Below, in pieces: positions 29,465 through 39,174 of a stretch of 47,560 bases of DNA. Source of the stretch: Betaproteobacteria bacterium (GTDB taxonomy: Bacteria > Pseudomonadota > Gammaproteobacteria > Burkholderiales > SG8-39); NCBI GenBank assembly GCA_022340705.1, contig JAJDNJ010000169.1:1-47560 (forward strand). The letters are read 5' to 3'. Every line of letters begins with the position of its first letter. The stretch's first letter is position 1. The notes beneath the pieces were generated by a model, which saw nothing but the letters and a program-made list of their open reading frames with translations, was not told the origin of the DNA and ran no database searches. Both the position numbers and the translations under genes were made by a program.

Positions 29465-30249
29465 CGTCCCTGCGGCACGCGCCGCTGGCGTGCGGCCTCG
29501 TACAAGCAGATCGACGCCGCGACCGCCACATTGAGCGACTCGGTCGCGCCGCCAATGGGAATCCACGCCCGCAAGGTCGCCGCACGCGCAGTGGCCTCCC
29601 CCACCCCGCGCGCCTCTCCCCCGAACGCCCAGGCGTGGCGGCCACGCAGGTCGATTTCATGCAGCGGCGTGCCGTCGCGCGGCACGGTGCAGATGCGCTC
29701 TCCGGCGAATGCTGCAAAGCGCTGGGCGAGCGCATCGGTTTCGCGCAGCCGCAGAGAAAAATGCGCGCCCATCGCGGCGCGCAGGACCTTTGGTGACCAG
29801 GGATCCGCGCAACCTGCGCCGAGCACGACCTCGGGCACTTCGAATGCAGCCGCACTGCGCAGAATCGCGCCCAGATTGCCGGGGTCTTGCACCCCGTCCA
29901 GAAAAATACGGGGCTCGGCGCTGTCGGCTTCCAGCGGCGGGGACGGGATCTCGATTTCTGCGGCAATGCCCTGCGGCGTCTCGGTACCGGCCAGGCTCTT
30001 GAACACTGCTGTCGCGAGCACCACGGGCGCGACCCCGGCGCGCGCGACGAGCTCGCCGACCTCGCGGGCTTCGCTGGCCTGGGCACTGACGATCAGGGCG
30101 ATTGGCGCGCCCTGCGCCTGCAAATACGCACCGACCAAGCGTGTGCCTTCGATCCAGGCGCGCCCCGCGCGGCGCCGCGTCTGGCGATCGGCGATCAGTC
30201 TGCGCCAGCGGCGCACGCGCGGATTGTCCCTCGAGCGCAGGATGGTCAT
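29461..30249 (-). CDS. SpoU/TrmH-family RNA 2'-O-methyltransferase
   Basis: 262 residues. N-terminal RNA-recognition domain (NPRVRRWRRLIADRQTRRRAGRAWIEG) and a C-terminal SPOUT knot with motif 1 DGVQDPGNLGAILRSAAAF, motif 2 AWAFGGEARGVGE and motif 3 ATESLNVAVAASICLYEAARQR. Uses S-adenosylmethionine to methylate a ribose in rRNA or tRNA; RlmB-like and TsnR-like relatives look similar and I cannot tell the target. Start chosen at the ATG at 30249; a longer reading to 30321 adds residues with no family match. In many betaproteobacteria rnhB lies between this gene and lpxB, but here there is only a gap of about 100 bases. Confidence 0.9.
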   Translation of the reverse strand: MTILRSRDNPRVRRWRRLIADRQTRRRAGRAWIEGTRLVGAYLQAQGAPIALIVSAQASEAREVGELVARAGVAPVVLATAVFKSLAGTETPQGIAAEIEIPSPPLEADSAEPRIFLDGVQDPGNLGAILRSAAAFEVPEVVLGAGCADPWSPKVLRAAMGAHFSLRLRETDALAQRFAAFAGERICTVPRDGTPLHEIDLRGRHAWAFGGEARGVGEATARAATLRAWIPIGGATESLNVAVAASICLYEAARQRRVPQGR

Positions 30250-30351
30250 TGTGAAGCGAAATCCGGTGCCCTCGTCCGGACCAAGCCCGGTTCGATCACC
30301 TGCGCGACGAACGCCGCGCAACTGCCGCGTCGATCTGCGCCACGCTCGGCC

Positions 30352-31512
30352 TCAGGCAGGCGCATGTTCGAGCATGCTGAGCACGGCATCGCAGGCTTTC
30401 TGCGCATTGTTCTGGCGCAGCCTCTCGTGGAGCTCGTAAAAATGCGCGAGCTGCTGCTCCCGCGCCGCAGCGTCGCGCAGAATGCCGATGAGCGCCGCCG
30501 CCAGATCCCAGGGCGTCACTTTCTGCTGGACAAATTCCGGCACTACGGGCGCCGCGGCGAGCAGGTTCGGGAGACCGACCGCGATCCGCGCAGAGCGCGG
30601 CCGCCCAAACCACCAGTCTAATCGGCTCGTGCGGTGCGCAATGACCATCGGGGTCTTGAACAGCGCCGCTTCGAGCGAGCTCATGCCGCTCGATACCAGT
30701 GCGACCTCGGCCGCGGCGAGCGCCTCGTGAGCGTGGCCGAACAGCACGGTCAGCGGAAAATCGCCGTCCGCATGCAGACGCACCGTCGTCTCGATCAGCT
30801 CGCGATGTTCGCGCGAGGAGGCAGGCATGACGAAGTGTGCCTCCCCGATCTCGTTATGCAAGCGGCGCGCGGCCTTCACGAAAATTTCCGCCAGCGTCGC
30901 GAACCCGGCACCGCGCTCCCCCGGCAACAAGGCGACAATGCGTCTGCCATGTGGCAGGCGCAGCTGTGTGCGCGCAGCAGCCTTGTCGATCTTGAGTGGC
31001 AGGCTGTCGGCCAGGGGATGGCCGACGAACGACGCGCAAACGCCGGCGTGTTCGTAAATTGCCGTCTCGAACGGAAACAGGGTAAGTACGCGGTCAACGC
31101 AATGCGCAATGCGCTTCACCTGCCAGCGTCGCCAGGACCAGACTTCCGGCCCCGCATACTGCAAGGTCGGGATTCCGGCCGCCTTCAGCCGCCGCCCGAT
31201 GGGCAAGCTGAATTCGGGCGAACCGATGCCGACGAATAATGCCGGAGGCTCAGCGAGCCACCGCTGGATCAGGCGTGCACGGATGCGCGCCAGCTCGCGA
31301 CGTTTCGAGCCGCCCCGCGTGCCGCCACGTTCCGCGAGCTTTTCGAGTGCGATGTCGGCGACCGCGCCCTGCGCCTGCATGCGCCGGCCTGCGATCCCGG
31401 CCGCCACCAGCTCGGGGCACCGCTCGTGCAGGGCTGCGAGTAGCTCGGCCCCGAGGGCATCGCCAGACGCGTCACCAACCGCGACACCGACGCGGATCCC
31501 ACCGCCCGCCAC
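30352..31512 (-). CDS. lpxB: Divergent lipid-A-disaccharide synthase (LpxB)
   Basis: 386 residues, normal length and in the normal position after lpxA. LpxB joins UDP-diacylglucosamine and lipid X at the inner membrane. Recognisable: RRMQAQG, PEVWSWRRWQVKRI, FPFETAIYEHAGV, VGHPLADSLPL, LLPGERG, AALFKTPMVIAHR and VGLPNLLAAAPVVPEFVQQ. Several key positions differ from E. coli LpxB: GEASGD is GDASGD (Asp14 for Glu15), VGIDAPDF is VGIGSPEF (Gly97 for Asp98, Glu100 for Asp101), PGSR is PGER (Arg200 kept) and SGT is SGM. The hydrophobic membrane patch near MGIVEVL is replaced by GGTRGGSK. It may be altered in specificity, impaired, or backed by a second copy. GTG start, eight bases after lpxA. Confidence 0.85.
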   Translation of the reverse strand: MAGGGIRVGVAVGDASGDALGAELLAALHERCPELVAAGIAGRRMQAQGAVADIALEKLAERGGTRGGSKRRELARIRARLIQRWLAEPPALFVGIGSPEFSLPIGRRLKAAGIPTLQYAGPEVWSWRRWQVKRIAHCVDRVLTLFPFETAIYEHAGVCASFVGHPLADSLPLKIDKAAARTQLRLPHGRRIVALLPGERGAGFATLAEIFVKAARRLHNEIGEAHFVMPASSREHRELIETTVRLHADGDFPLTVLFGHAHEALAAAEVALVSSGMSSLEAALFKTPMVIAHRTSRLDWWFGRPRSARIAVGLPNLLAAAPVVPEFVQQKVTPWDLAAALIGILRDAAAREQQLAHFYELHERLRQNNAQKACDAVLSMLEHAPA

Positions 31513-31520
31513 AATCCGAC

Positions 31521-32291
31521 CTATCGCACGATGCCGCGTTTAGCGCGCCCGAGAAAGTCGGCCATCACGCGAACCTCGTCGTGCGCTTGCGCCTGCGTCT
31601 CCAGCTCGCGTAGCGCCTCTTCGAAACTGAGTCCCGAGCGATAAAGCGTACGGTAGGCGCGCTTGATCGTCTGAATCGACTCCGACGAAAAGCCGCGCCG
31701 GCGCAAGCCTTCGGCATTGATCCCGAATGGGCGCGGGGGCGAGCCCGAGATCGTCACGTAAGGCGGCACATCGTTGGCAAGAGCGGATTGCATCCCGAGA
31801 AAGCTGTGCGCCCCAACGTGAACGAACTGATGCACCAGCACCCCTCCTCCTAGATACGCCCAATCGTCGAGCACCACGTGGCCAGCGAGCTGGACGAGAT
31901 TGGCAAGTACGATGTGGCTGCCAATCTGGCAATCATGCGCGATGTGCACGTACGCCATGATCCAGTTGTCGTCGCCCAATCGGGTGACCCCGGCATCCTG
32001 CACCGTGCCGGTATTGATGGTGACGTACTCGCGAATGGTGTTTCCATCGCCGATCTCAAGCGCAGTCTCCTCGCCGCCGTACTTCTTGTCCTGTGGCGGA
32101 CCTCCGATGCACGCGTGGTGATGGATGTTGTTGCCACGACCGATTCGCGTGCGGCCGTCGATGACTGCATGCGCACCGACCCGGGTGCCCTCTCCGATCT
32201 CAACATTCGGCCCGACGATGCTGAACGGACCGATCGAAACGTCGTACGCGATCCTGGCGTCCGGATGGACGATCGCGCGCGAATCGATCAT
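31521..32291 (-). CDS. lpxA: UDP-N-acetylglucosamine acyltransferase
   Basis: 256 residues. First step of lipid A synthesis: transfers an R-3-hydroxyacyl chain from ACP to UDP-GlcNAc. Left-handed beta-helix hexapeptide repeats fill the first 190 residues; catalytic His119 in VHIAHDC (His125 in E. coli) and the helical C-terminus with FGINAEGLRRRGFS are present. The acyl-chain ruler position equivalent to Gly173 of E. coli is Met167 (FLGMQS), as in Pseudomonas aeruginosa, which uses 10-carbon chains; a C10 preference is therefore predicted. The ATG starts two bases after the fabZ stop. Confidence 0.96.
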   Translation of the reverse strand: MIDSRAIVHPDARIAYDVSIGPFSIVGPNVEIGEGTRVGAHAVIDGRTRIGRGNNIHHHACIGGPPQDKKYGGEETALEIGDGNTIREYVTINTGTVQDAGVTRLGDDNWIMAYVHIAHDCQIGSHIVLANLVQLAGHVVLDDWAYLGGGVLVHQFVHVGAHSFLGMQSALANDVPPYVTISGSPPRPFGINAEGLRRRGFSSESIQTIKRAYRTLYRSGLSFEEALRELETQAQAHDEVRVMADFLGRAKRGIVR

Positions 32292-32293
32292 CG

Positions 32294-32749
32294 TCAGGGA
32301 CGCGCCGCAACGGGCCGCAGTGCGCAAAGCAGAACTGCCTCAGTCACCAGCGCCCCTCCGACTCGCGCCTTGCACTCGTACTTTCCGATCCCGCGTCGGC
32401 TCGCAACCAGCTCCACGTCGAGCTCAAGCTGATCACCCGGCAAAACGGGCTTCTTGAAGCGCGCATTGTCGATTCCGGCAAAGTAGTACATCTCCTCCTT
32501 GTCCGGCATCCGTTGCATGGTCCGGAAGCCGAGAATCGCAGCAGCCTGTGCCATCGCCTCGAGAATGAGAACGCCCGGCATGATGGGCCAGTTCGGAAAA
32601 TGCCCGGCAAAATGCGGTTCGTTTGCCGTGACATTCTTGATTGCCACGAGACGCTTTCCCGGTTCGCAGGAGAGAACCCGATCGATCAGCAGGAACGGAA
32701 AGCGGTGCGGCAAGTAGCGCAGCACCTCTTGAATGTCCATCTCAGTCAC
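32294..32749 (-). CDS. fabZ: 3-hydroxyacyl-[acyl-carrier-protein] dehydratase FabZ
   Basis: 151 residues. Dehydrates 3-hydroxyacyl-ACP in fatty-acid elongation and so competes with LpxA and LpxD for the same substrates. Hot-dog fold with the active-site pattern [23 protein letters not shown]: His50 and Glu64. [20 protein letters not shown] is the family start. The GTG at 32749 has AAGGA at good spacing and overlaps the lpxD stop by eight bases; an ATG at 32740 is the alternative. Confidence 0.96.
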   Translation of the reverse strand: MTEMDIQEVLRYLPHRFPFLLIDRVLSCEPGKRLVAIKNVTANEPHFAGHFPNWPIMPGVLILEAMAQAAAILGFRTMQRMPDKEEMYYFAGIDNARFKKPVLPGDQLELDVELVASRRGIGKYECKARVGGALVTEAVLLCALRPVAARP

Positions 32750-33779
32750 TGTTTGATTCCTTTCCGAGAAGCCCTTTCTCGAGTCTGCGCACCCGTTCGA
32801 TCAGCGATGACAGATGGCGCAGGGCCGCTGCGTTCCGAAGCCAGGACCCATGGTCATCGAAGGGAAACAGCCCGGTATACGTGCCGGCGCGCAGCGAGCG
32901 CGTGATCGCGGTTCCGGGCGAAATACGCGTACCGTCCGCGATCTCGATATGGCCCCGGATCATAGCGGCGCCGCCGATCTCGCAGTTTCTGCCAATCACC
33001 GCACTGCCCGCAACGCCAGTGCACGCCGCGATCGCCGTGTTCGCTCCGATGCGCACGTTGTGTGCAATGTGGATCTGATCGTCGAGTTTCACTCCGTCCC
33101 CGATCACCGTGTCGTCGATCGTGCCCCGATCGACGGTCGTGTTGGCACCTATCTCGACGTCGTCGCCGAGCACCACGCGGCCAAGTTGAGGGATCGAGTT
33201 CCAGCGATCCCCATCACGCGCATAGCCGAAGCCGTCGGCGCCGATCACGACGCCGGCATGCAAGATACTGCGTGCGCCGATGACGCATCCGTCATAGACG
33301 ACTGCAGTCGGGTACAGGCGGCAGTCGTCACCCAGCCGCACGCCCGCGCCCACGAACGATCCCGCGCCGATCCAGGCGCGCTCGCCAATGCGCGCCTCGG
33401 CATCAACAACGGCGCCAGCCTCGATCCGGGCGCTCGGCGCAACTGCGGCACGCGGATGCACCCGTGCCGCAGGATCGATTCCTGCCTCGCAGACGGGAAG
33501 CGGATTGAGCAGCCGCGCCAGACGAGAGAAATACAGATAGGGCTCATCGGTCACGATGCGCGGCAGCACGGTTGACGCCTCGAACTCTGGAGATATGACG
33601 ACCGCGCCTGCGCGCGTGCGCGCGAGTTCTCCGAGATAGCGCCGATCGGCGACGAATACGACGTGCTCGGCACCCGCACGCGCGAGCGTGCTCACCTGGA
33701 CAATCTTGCAATCCGGATCCCCGACGATTCGGCCGCCGAGTTGCGCGGCAATCTCGGACAAGCTCAACGGCCCACGCAT
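32742..33779 (-). CDS. lpxD: UDP-3-O-(3-hydroxyacyl)glucosamine N-acyltransferase
   Basis: 345 residues. Adds the second 3-hydroxyacyl chain in lipid A synthesis. N-terminal uridine-binding domain (about 1-98), a long left-handed beta-helix (about 100-300) and a C-terminal helix ([16 protein letters not shown]). The catalytic base is His240 in HIAHNVRIG (His239 in E. coli); [22 protein letters not shown] is the conserved acyl-ACP loop. Follows skp by 11 bases, as in most proteobacteria. Confidence 0.96.
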   Translation of the reverse strand: MRGPLSLSEIAAQLGGRIVGDPDCKIVQVSTLARAGAEHVVFVADRRYLGELARTRAGAVVISPEFEASTVLPRIVTDEPYLYFSRLARLLNPLPVCEAGIDPAARVHPRAAVAPSARIEAGAVVDAEARIGERAWIGAGSFVGAGVRLGDDCRLYPTAVVYDGCVIGARSILHAGVVIGADGFGYARDGDRWNSIPQLGRVVLGDDVEIGANTTVDRGTIDDTVIGDGVKLDDQIHIAHNVRIGANTAIAACTGVAGSAVIGRNCEIGGAAMIRGHIEIADGTRISPGTAITRSLRAGTYTGLFPFDDHGSWLRNAAALRHLSSLIERVRRLEKGLLGKESNSD

Positions 33780-33790
33780 GTTCGCGCGAG

Positions 33791-34294
33791 CTAGTTTTCG
33801 TCCAGCGCCTTGATCACCTTGTCGGTGATATCGATGCGCGGATTGGCATACACCGCATCCTGTATCACGATGTCGAGCTTTTCCTCGCTCGCGATCTGGC
33901 GGATAACGCGGTTCGCTTTCTCGACCACCGCAGCGAGTTCCTCGTTGCGCCGTTGATTGAGGTCTTCGCGAAATTCGCGCTGCTTGCGCTGAAACTCCCG
34001 GCTCATCTCACCGAATTCCCGTTCCTTCGTGCGGCGCTGGCTGTCCGACATGGTCACGGCGGTGCGTTCCATCTCGTCCTGCGTCCTTTTCAGCTGCTCG
34101 GCCATGCGGCCGAGCTCCTGATCGCGTTTCTGGAACTCAGCTTCGATCTTCTTCTGCGCACGCTGCGCCGGCGTCGAATCGCGCAGAATGCGCTCGGTGT
34201 TCACGAAGCCGATCTTGCCCTGCGCATGGGCAACCCAGGGCAGGAGTAGCGCGATCCCGAATACAACACAGCGCAGCATGGAGCGAGCAATCAT
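33791..34294 (-). CDS. skp: OmpH/Skp-family periplasmic chaperone
   Basis: 167 residues. Signal peptide cleaved after about residue 24 (LLLPWVAHA). The mature protein opens with GKIGFVNTERILRDSTPAQRAQKKIEAEFQKR, then a long charged coiled coil (about 40-125), and ends KLDIVIQDAVYANPRIDITDKVIKALDEN: the trimeric jellyfish-like chaperone that carries unfolded outer-membrane proteins to BamA, its upstream neighbour (18 bases away). A GTG at 34297 is an equally close start. Confidence 0.94.
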   Translation of the reverse strand: MIARSMLRCVVFGIALLLPWVAHAQGKIGFVNTERILRDSTPAQRAQKKIEAEFQKRDQELGRMAEQLKRTQDEMERTAVTMSDSQRRTKEREFGEMSREFQRKQREFREDLNQRRNEELAAVVEKANRVIRQIASEEKLDIVIQDAVYANPRIDITDKVIKALDEN

Positions 34295-34312
34295 CACAAA
34301 GGTACTTTCGCC

Positions 34313-36595
34313 TCAAAAACCGGTTCCAAATTGAAATTGTAACCGCTGAATCTGATCTCCCGGCTTGTTGTTCAGCGGCTGGGCTGCGGAAAGCTTCAAG
34401 GGACCGAACGGCGAATTCCACGCGATCGAGATGCCCGTCGAGTATCGAAGATCGGAAAAGCTCAGATCCTGACCTTGTCCCCAGACCTGACCGGCATCGA
34501 CAAAGGCGCCGAGGCGCAGCGACTTGTCGTTCTCCGCGCCGGGCATTGGGAACAGAACCTCGACGTTGCCCACGATCTTACGGTTCCCACCGATCGGATC
34601 ACCATTGATGTCCTGGGGTCCCAGCGTGAACGGCTTGTAGCCGCGCACCGAGCCTGGTCCACCCGCGTATAGATTCTTGAAGAACGGGAGCGGCAAGCCG
34701 CCGTAGCCTTCGCCGTAGCCCACCTCACCGTTCAGGAAAAGGGTGAAGGTACGCGACAGCGGATAGAGCCACTGCTGCTGAAAGTTCAGCTTGTAGTACT
34801 TCAGGTCTCCGGCGCCGACTTCGACGCTGGCGCGCGACAGCATGCCCTCGCGCGGAATGATCAGGCTGTCGCGCGTATCCCGGGCCCAGCCCGCGGTGCC
34901 GAAGCCATAGGTGTAATGGTCGCCGAACGTCTGGATGAATTGCTGGTAGGAAGGCGAGCTGTTTCCGTAGACCGTAGTGTTGACGTCCTCCGCCCCGATC
35001 CCGAAGCTAACCGACGAAACTTCGGACAGCGGATATCCGAACTTGAACCCGCCGCCCCAGGTATCGGTCTTGTACGGCGAAACCGAGGCGTTGGTCGCAT
35101 CGATCTTGCGCTTGTAGACATCGAAGCCCGCGCTCACGCCGTCGACCGTAAAGTAGGGGTTTAGGTACGAGAGCGAGTAGACCTGATTGATCTTGCCCGA
35201 GCTCACGTTCACCGACAGAAATTTTCCGCTGCCAAACACGTTCTGCTGGCTGACCGACCCGGAAATCACGAAGCCTTCCGTGCTCGAAATCCCTGCGCCG
35301 AGCATGATCGAGCCAGTCTGCTTCTCCTTGACCGTGAAATTGACGTCGACCTGGTCTTGCGTGCCTTCGACCGGCTTCGTTTCTACCGTAACCTCGCTGA
35401 AGTACTGGGTCCGGTCGATGCGACGCCGCGAGAGCTGGATCTTGGAGGTATCGTAGAACGCGCCTTCGAGCTGACGCATTTCGCGCCGGACCACCTCGTC
35501 GCGCGTTTTCGTGTTGCCCGAGATGTTGATGCGCCGCACGTACACGCGGCGACCCGGGTCGACGAGGATATTGAACGCCACCGAACGCTTTTCCTTGTCG
35601 ACGTTCGGAACCGCGTTGGCGTTTGCGAACGCGTAGCCTTCGTTTCCCAGACGATCGGTGATCGCCTTGGTCGATTGATTGAGACGTGCTCGCGAAAACA
35701 CATCGCCCGGCTTGACGCGAATCAGCCGCTCGAGCTCTTCTTTCGGCACCACGAAGGTCCCGGAGAGTTCGACACTGCTCACGGTGTATTTATCACCCTC
35801 GCGGACGTTGATCGTGATGTAGATGTCCTTCTTGTCTGGGGTAATCGACACCTGCGTCGATTCGATTGCAAAGTCGAGGTAGCCGCGATTCAGGTAGTAC
35901 GAGCGCAGCGTCTCCAGGTCGCCCGCCAGTCGCTGACGCGAGTACTGGTCGTGCTTTGTGTACCAGGTCAGCCAGCCCGGCGTGCGCAGCACGAACAGAT
36001 CGACGAGCGTTTTCTCGGGGAATGCATGGGCGCCGACGATGTTGATCGAACGGATCTTAGCGATGTCCCCCTCGGTGACCGCAAAGTTAATCGCGACCCG
36101 GTTGCGCTCGAGCGGCGTGACCGTGGTCTCCACCTGTGCTCCGTATCGACCCTTGGCCAGGTATTGACGCTTCAGTTCCTGCTCGGCGGTTTCCAGCAGC
36201 GCACGGTCGAAAATTCGCCCATCGGCCAGACCTTGTTCGCGCAGGACGCGGCGCAGCGTCTCTTCATCGAACTCTTTGACGCCCGAGAAGGTGATCTGCG
36301 CGATCGCAGGGCGCTCCTCTACATAGACGATCAGGACGTCCCCCTGCACTTCGAGCCTGACGTCCTTGAAGAATCCCGTTGCGTACAGCGCGCGAATCGC
36401 CTCCTGCGCCTTCTCGGTCGTGAGCCGCTCGCCCACCTTTACCGGGAGGTAGCTGAACACGGTTCCCGCCTCGGTCCGTTGCAGACCTTCTACCCGGATG
36501 TCTTTTACGACGAAGGGCGCGAACGACTGGCCGAACGCGCCGATGCAAAGGGCAAGCAATGCGCAGCCAACAATCGCAACGACACGAGCCCGCAT
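34313..36595 (-). CDS. bamA: Outer-membrane protein assembly factor BamA
   Basis: 760 residues. Signal peptide (cleavage near residue 22), five POTRA domains (about 28-420; the first opens FVVKDIRVEGLQRTEAGTVFSYLPVKVGE) and a 16-strand barrel to the C-terminus. The lid-loop motif SVRGYKPFTLGP (VRGY for the commoner VRGF, near residue 647) and the terminal aromatic residue in QFGTGF are diagnostic. It folds and inserts outer-membrane proteins, including LptD. It sits directly after rseP (3 bases) and before skp. Confidence 0.97.
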   Translation of the reverse strand: MRARVVAIVGCALLALCIGAFGQSFAPFVVKDIRVEGLQRTEAGTVFSYLPVKVGERLTTEKAQEAIRALYATGFFKDVRLEVQGDVLIVYVEERPAIAQITFSGVKEFDEETLRRVLREQGLADGRIFDRALLETAEQELKRQYLAKGRYGAQVETTVTPLERNRVAINFAVTEGDIAKIRSINIVGAHAFPEKTLVDLFVLRTPGWLTWYTKHDQYSRQRLAGDLETLRSYYLNRGYLDFAIESTQVSITPDKKDIYITINVREGDKYTVSSVELSGTFVVPKEELERLIRVKPGDVFSRARLNQSTKAITDRLGNEGYAFANANAVPNVDKEKRSVAFNILVDPGRRVYVRRINISGNTKTRDEVVRREMRQLEGAFYDTSKIQLSRRRIDRTQYFSEVTVETKPVEGTQDQVDVNFTVKEKQTGSIMLGAGISSTEGFVISGSVSQQNVFGSGKFLSVNVSSGKINQVYSLSYLNPYFTVDGVSAGFDVYKRKIDATNASVSPYKTDTWGGGFKFGYPLSEVSSVSFGIGAEDVNTTVYGNSSPSYQQFIQTFGDHYTYGFGTAGWARDTRDSLIIPREGMLSRASVEVGAGDLKYYKLNFQQQWLYPLSRTFTLFLNGEVGYGEGYGGLPLPFFKNLYAGGPGSVRGYKPFTLGPQDINGDPIGGNRKIVGNVEVLFPMPGAENDKSLRLGAFVDAGQVWGQGQDLSFSDLRYSTGISIAWNSPFGPLKLSAAQPLNNKPGDQIQRLQFQFGTGF

Positions 36596-36598
36596 CGG

Positions 36599-37960
36599 TC
36601 AGCCGGAAAAAAGGCGATTGATATCGTTGTAGAACGCGAAGGCCATCATGATCAGCAGCAGCGTGAGGCCTACGCGCTGACCCAGCTCCATCACCCGGTC
36701 GGAAACCGGACTCCCCTTGATGACCTCGAGGGCATAGTACATCAAATGCCCACCGTCCAGCAGCGGGATCGGGAGCAGGTTCAGTACACCGAGACTGATG
36801 CTGATCAATGCGAGGAACGTCAGATATGAGATCCACCCAGCCTGCGCCGACTGGCCCGCGTAATCCGCAATCGTGACCGGTCCGGAGAGGTGCTTCCACG
36901 AGACTTCGCCCAGCAGCATCTTGCCCAGCATGCGCAGGCTGAACACGGCGATGTCGAGGGTCTTGTCTGCTGCCAGCCCGACCGCCTCGACGACGGAATA
37001 TTGGGTGCGCACCAGAATGCGCTCGGCGTGCGTGGGCGGCACGTAGGGCGCCGCACCGATACGACCGATGCGCTGCCCATCGATTTCACGCGCTTCCGGC
37101 GTAACGCTGAGTTGCTGCTCGTGCCCGTCGCGCAAAATCGTGAAGCGCAGTGCCCGTTCGGGGCCCGCGCGCACCGCGGCTACCAGTTCGCTCCAGTAAT
37201 CGATCGTACGGCCGTCGATCCGCAGGATGCGGTCGCCGGAACGTAAACCGCCATGTTCCGCCGGGCTGTCCGCCTCGACCTGGCCCAGAACCGGATCGAG
37301 CGGCGGCCGGTAGAGCTGCAGGCCGATCGCCGCCATCAGATCGCGCTCTGCGTCTGTGCCAGCGAAACGACGCAGGTCGAGCACGACATCCGACAGATGG
37401 CGTTGCGCGCTAACCCGTTCGAGTCGAAGCTGCTCGCCCTGCAGGGCGCCTTTCAGCACGCGCCAACGCAGCTGCTGCCAGGTGGCGATGGCCTCGCCGT
37501 TCACCGCCACGATCGTATCGCCCGCACGCAGGCCGGCATCCGCGGCCGCGCTCGCAGCCGGAGGTGAACCGATCACCGGTCGGGCTTCCGGCAATCCGTA
37601 CATGAACAGACCCGCGTAAACCGCGATCGCGAACAGGAAGTTGGCCACGGGACCCGCTGCGACGATCGCGGTGCGTCGCCACACGCTCTTTCGATTGAAC
37701 GCACGCGGCAGATCCTGCGCGGCAACCGGCGCCTCGCGCTCGTCGAGCATCTTGACGTAACCGCCAAAGGGCACGGCGGCAATGACCCAATCCGTGCCGT
37801 CTCGACCGCGCCGCGTGAGCAGCGGGCGCCCGAATCCCACCGAGAACCGAAGAACCTTCACGCCGCACAGACGCGCGATCAGGTAGTGACCGTACTCGTG
37901 GACGACGATCAGCACGCCCAGCGCCACAATGAACGCTAGCGTGGTCAGCAACAGATTCAT
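36599..37960 (-). CDS. rseP: Site-2 intramembrane metalloprotease RseP
   Basis: 453 residues. Cuts the anti-sigma factor RseA in the membrane to release sigma-E and clears signal-peptide remnants. Zinc motif HEYGH (His21, Glu22, His25) in the first helix and the second zinc motif [16 protein letters not shown] near the C-terminus. Two periplasmic PDZ domains lie between: [18 protein letters not shown] and [19 protein letters not shown]. About four membrane helices. Its ATG overlaps the dxr stop as ATGA, putting envelope stress control in the same transcript as bamA and skp. Confidence 0.97.
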   Translation of the reverse strand: MNLLLTTLAFIVALGVLIVVHEYGHYLIARLCGVKVLRFSVGFGRPLLTRRGRDGTDWVIAAVPFGGYVKMLDEREAPVAAQDLPRAFNRKSVWRRTAIVAAGPVANFLFAIAVYAGLFMYGLPEARPVIGSPPAASAAADAGLRAGDTIVAVNGEAIATWQQLRWRVLKGALQGEQLRLERVSAQRHLSDVVLDLRRFAGTDAERDLMAAIGLQLYRPPLDPVLGQVEADSPAEHGGLRSGDRILRIDGRTIDYWSELVAAVRAGPERALRFTILRDGHEQQLSVTPEAREIDGQRIGRIGAAPYVPPTHAERILVRTQYSVVEAVGLAADKTLDIAVFSLRMLGKMLLGEVSWKHLSGPVTIADYAGQSAQAGWISYLTFLALISISLGVLNLLPIPLLDGGHLMYYALEVIKGSPVSDRVMELGQRVGLTLLLIMMAFAFYNDINRLFSG

Positions 37961-39159
37961 GCGGCGCGCGCCTCGCTGCGCGCGATCGCCGCGCGCGCCA
38001 CGCGGCGCGCATGGGCATCGGCCGCGATCAGTGCTTCCAGATCCGTAATGGCCTCGGCCGGTATCTGGCCGAGGACTTCCTCGATCACCGCGGAGATCGC
38101 GGTGAACCGCAGGCGCCCTGCAAGAAACGCCTCGACGGCGAGCTCGTTGGCCGCATTCAGCAGCGTCGGGGCCGTGCCGCCCGCGTCCAGCGCGCCATAG
38201 GCGAGCTGCAGGCAGGGAAAGCGTCGCGTGTCGGGAGGCTCGAAGGAGAGCTGGCCAAAACGTTGCAGATCCAGCGGTGCGACGCCCGACTCGATCCGCT
38301 CGGGGTATGCCAGCGCATGCGCGATCGGAACGCGCATGTCCGGATTAGACAGCTGCGCGAGCACGGAACCGTCGATGTACTCCACGAGAGAATGAACGAC
38401 GCTTTGCGGATGGATGACTACTTCAATGCGTTCCGCGCGAATGTCGAACAGCCAGCGAGCCTCGATCACCTCGAGACCCTTGTTCATCATGGTGGCCGAG
38501 TCAACCGAGATCTTGCGCCCCATCACCCAGTTGGGGTGAGCACAGGCCTCGTCGGGCGTGACCTGCTCCAATCGATCGACCGGAAGGGTACGAAACGGAC
38601 CGCCCGAAGCAGTCAGCAGCACGCGGCGCACCGCGCGCAGGGACGGTGTTCCCGCTTCCCCCGGCGGCAGGCACTGAAACACCGCGTTATGCTCGCTGTC
38701 GATTGGAAGAAGCACGGTACCCGCGGCGCGCACAGCATGCATCAGCAAAGGGCCTGCCATGACAAGCGCTTCCTTGTTCGCGAGCAGCACGCGCTTGCCC
38801 TGGCGCGCCGCAGCGAGCGTCGACGCCAGTCCTGCGGCTCCGACAATCGCACACATCACGGTCGCGACATCCTCGCAACGGGCGAGTTCCTCGAGCGCCT
38901 GCGGCCCAAAGCGGAGCTCGCCCCGGAAGCCGCTCTCGGCAAACCGTTTTCGAACATGCGCGTCCTCCGCGACGCCGGAGAGCACCGCGTGACGCGGCTG
39001 GTGGCGCATGCAGAGCGCGATCAGGGCATCGACCGAACGATGCGCACTCAACGCGACCGCCGCGTATCGCTCGGGGTGGCGCGCGATCAGGTCCAGCGTA
39101 CTTGCACCGATCGAACCTGTGGCCCCGAGGACTGCGACGCCGATGGCTGTGGAGGGCAT
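37957..39159 (-). CDS. dxr: 1-deoxy-D-xylulose-5-phosphate reductoisomerase
   Basis: 400 residues (IspC). NADPH-dependent step to methylerythritol phosphate in isoprenoid synthesis, feeding UppS upstream. NADPH-binding [26 protein letters not shown], the metal site [12 protein letters not shown] with SEH, the flexible catalytic loop LTASGGPFR, and [26 protein letters not shown]. The C-terminal domain includes [21 protein letters not shown]. Starts 15 bases after cdsA. Confidence 0.97.
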   Translation of the reverse strand: MPSTAIGVAVLGATGSIGASTLDLIARHPERYAAVALSAHRSVDALIALCMRHQPRHAVLSGVAEDAHVRKRFAESGFRGELRFGPQALEELARCEDVATVMCAIVGAAGLASTLAAARQGKRVLLANKEALVMAGPLLMHAVRAAGTVLLPIDSEHNAVFQCLPPGEAGTPSLRAVRRVLLTASGGPFRTLPVDRLEQVTPDEACAHPNWVMGRKISVDSATMMNKGLEVIEARWLFDIRAERIEVVIHPQSVVHSLVEYIDGSVLAQLSNPDMRVPIAHALAYPERIESGVAPLDLQRFGQLSFEPPDTRRFPCLQLAYGALDAGGTAPTLLNAANELAVEAFLAGRLRFTAISAVIEEVLGQIPAEAITDLEALIAADAHARRVARAAIARSEARAA

Positions 39160-39174
39160 CTGGGCTCCGAACGC

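Noticed and set aside
30246..30365. A 39-codon minus-strand reading frame between lpxB and the methyltransferase, as an rnhB remnant
   Set aside because: Its translation shows no RNase HII motif, and it overlaps both neighbours; probably chance.
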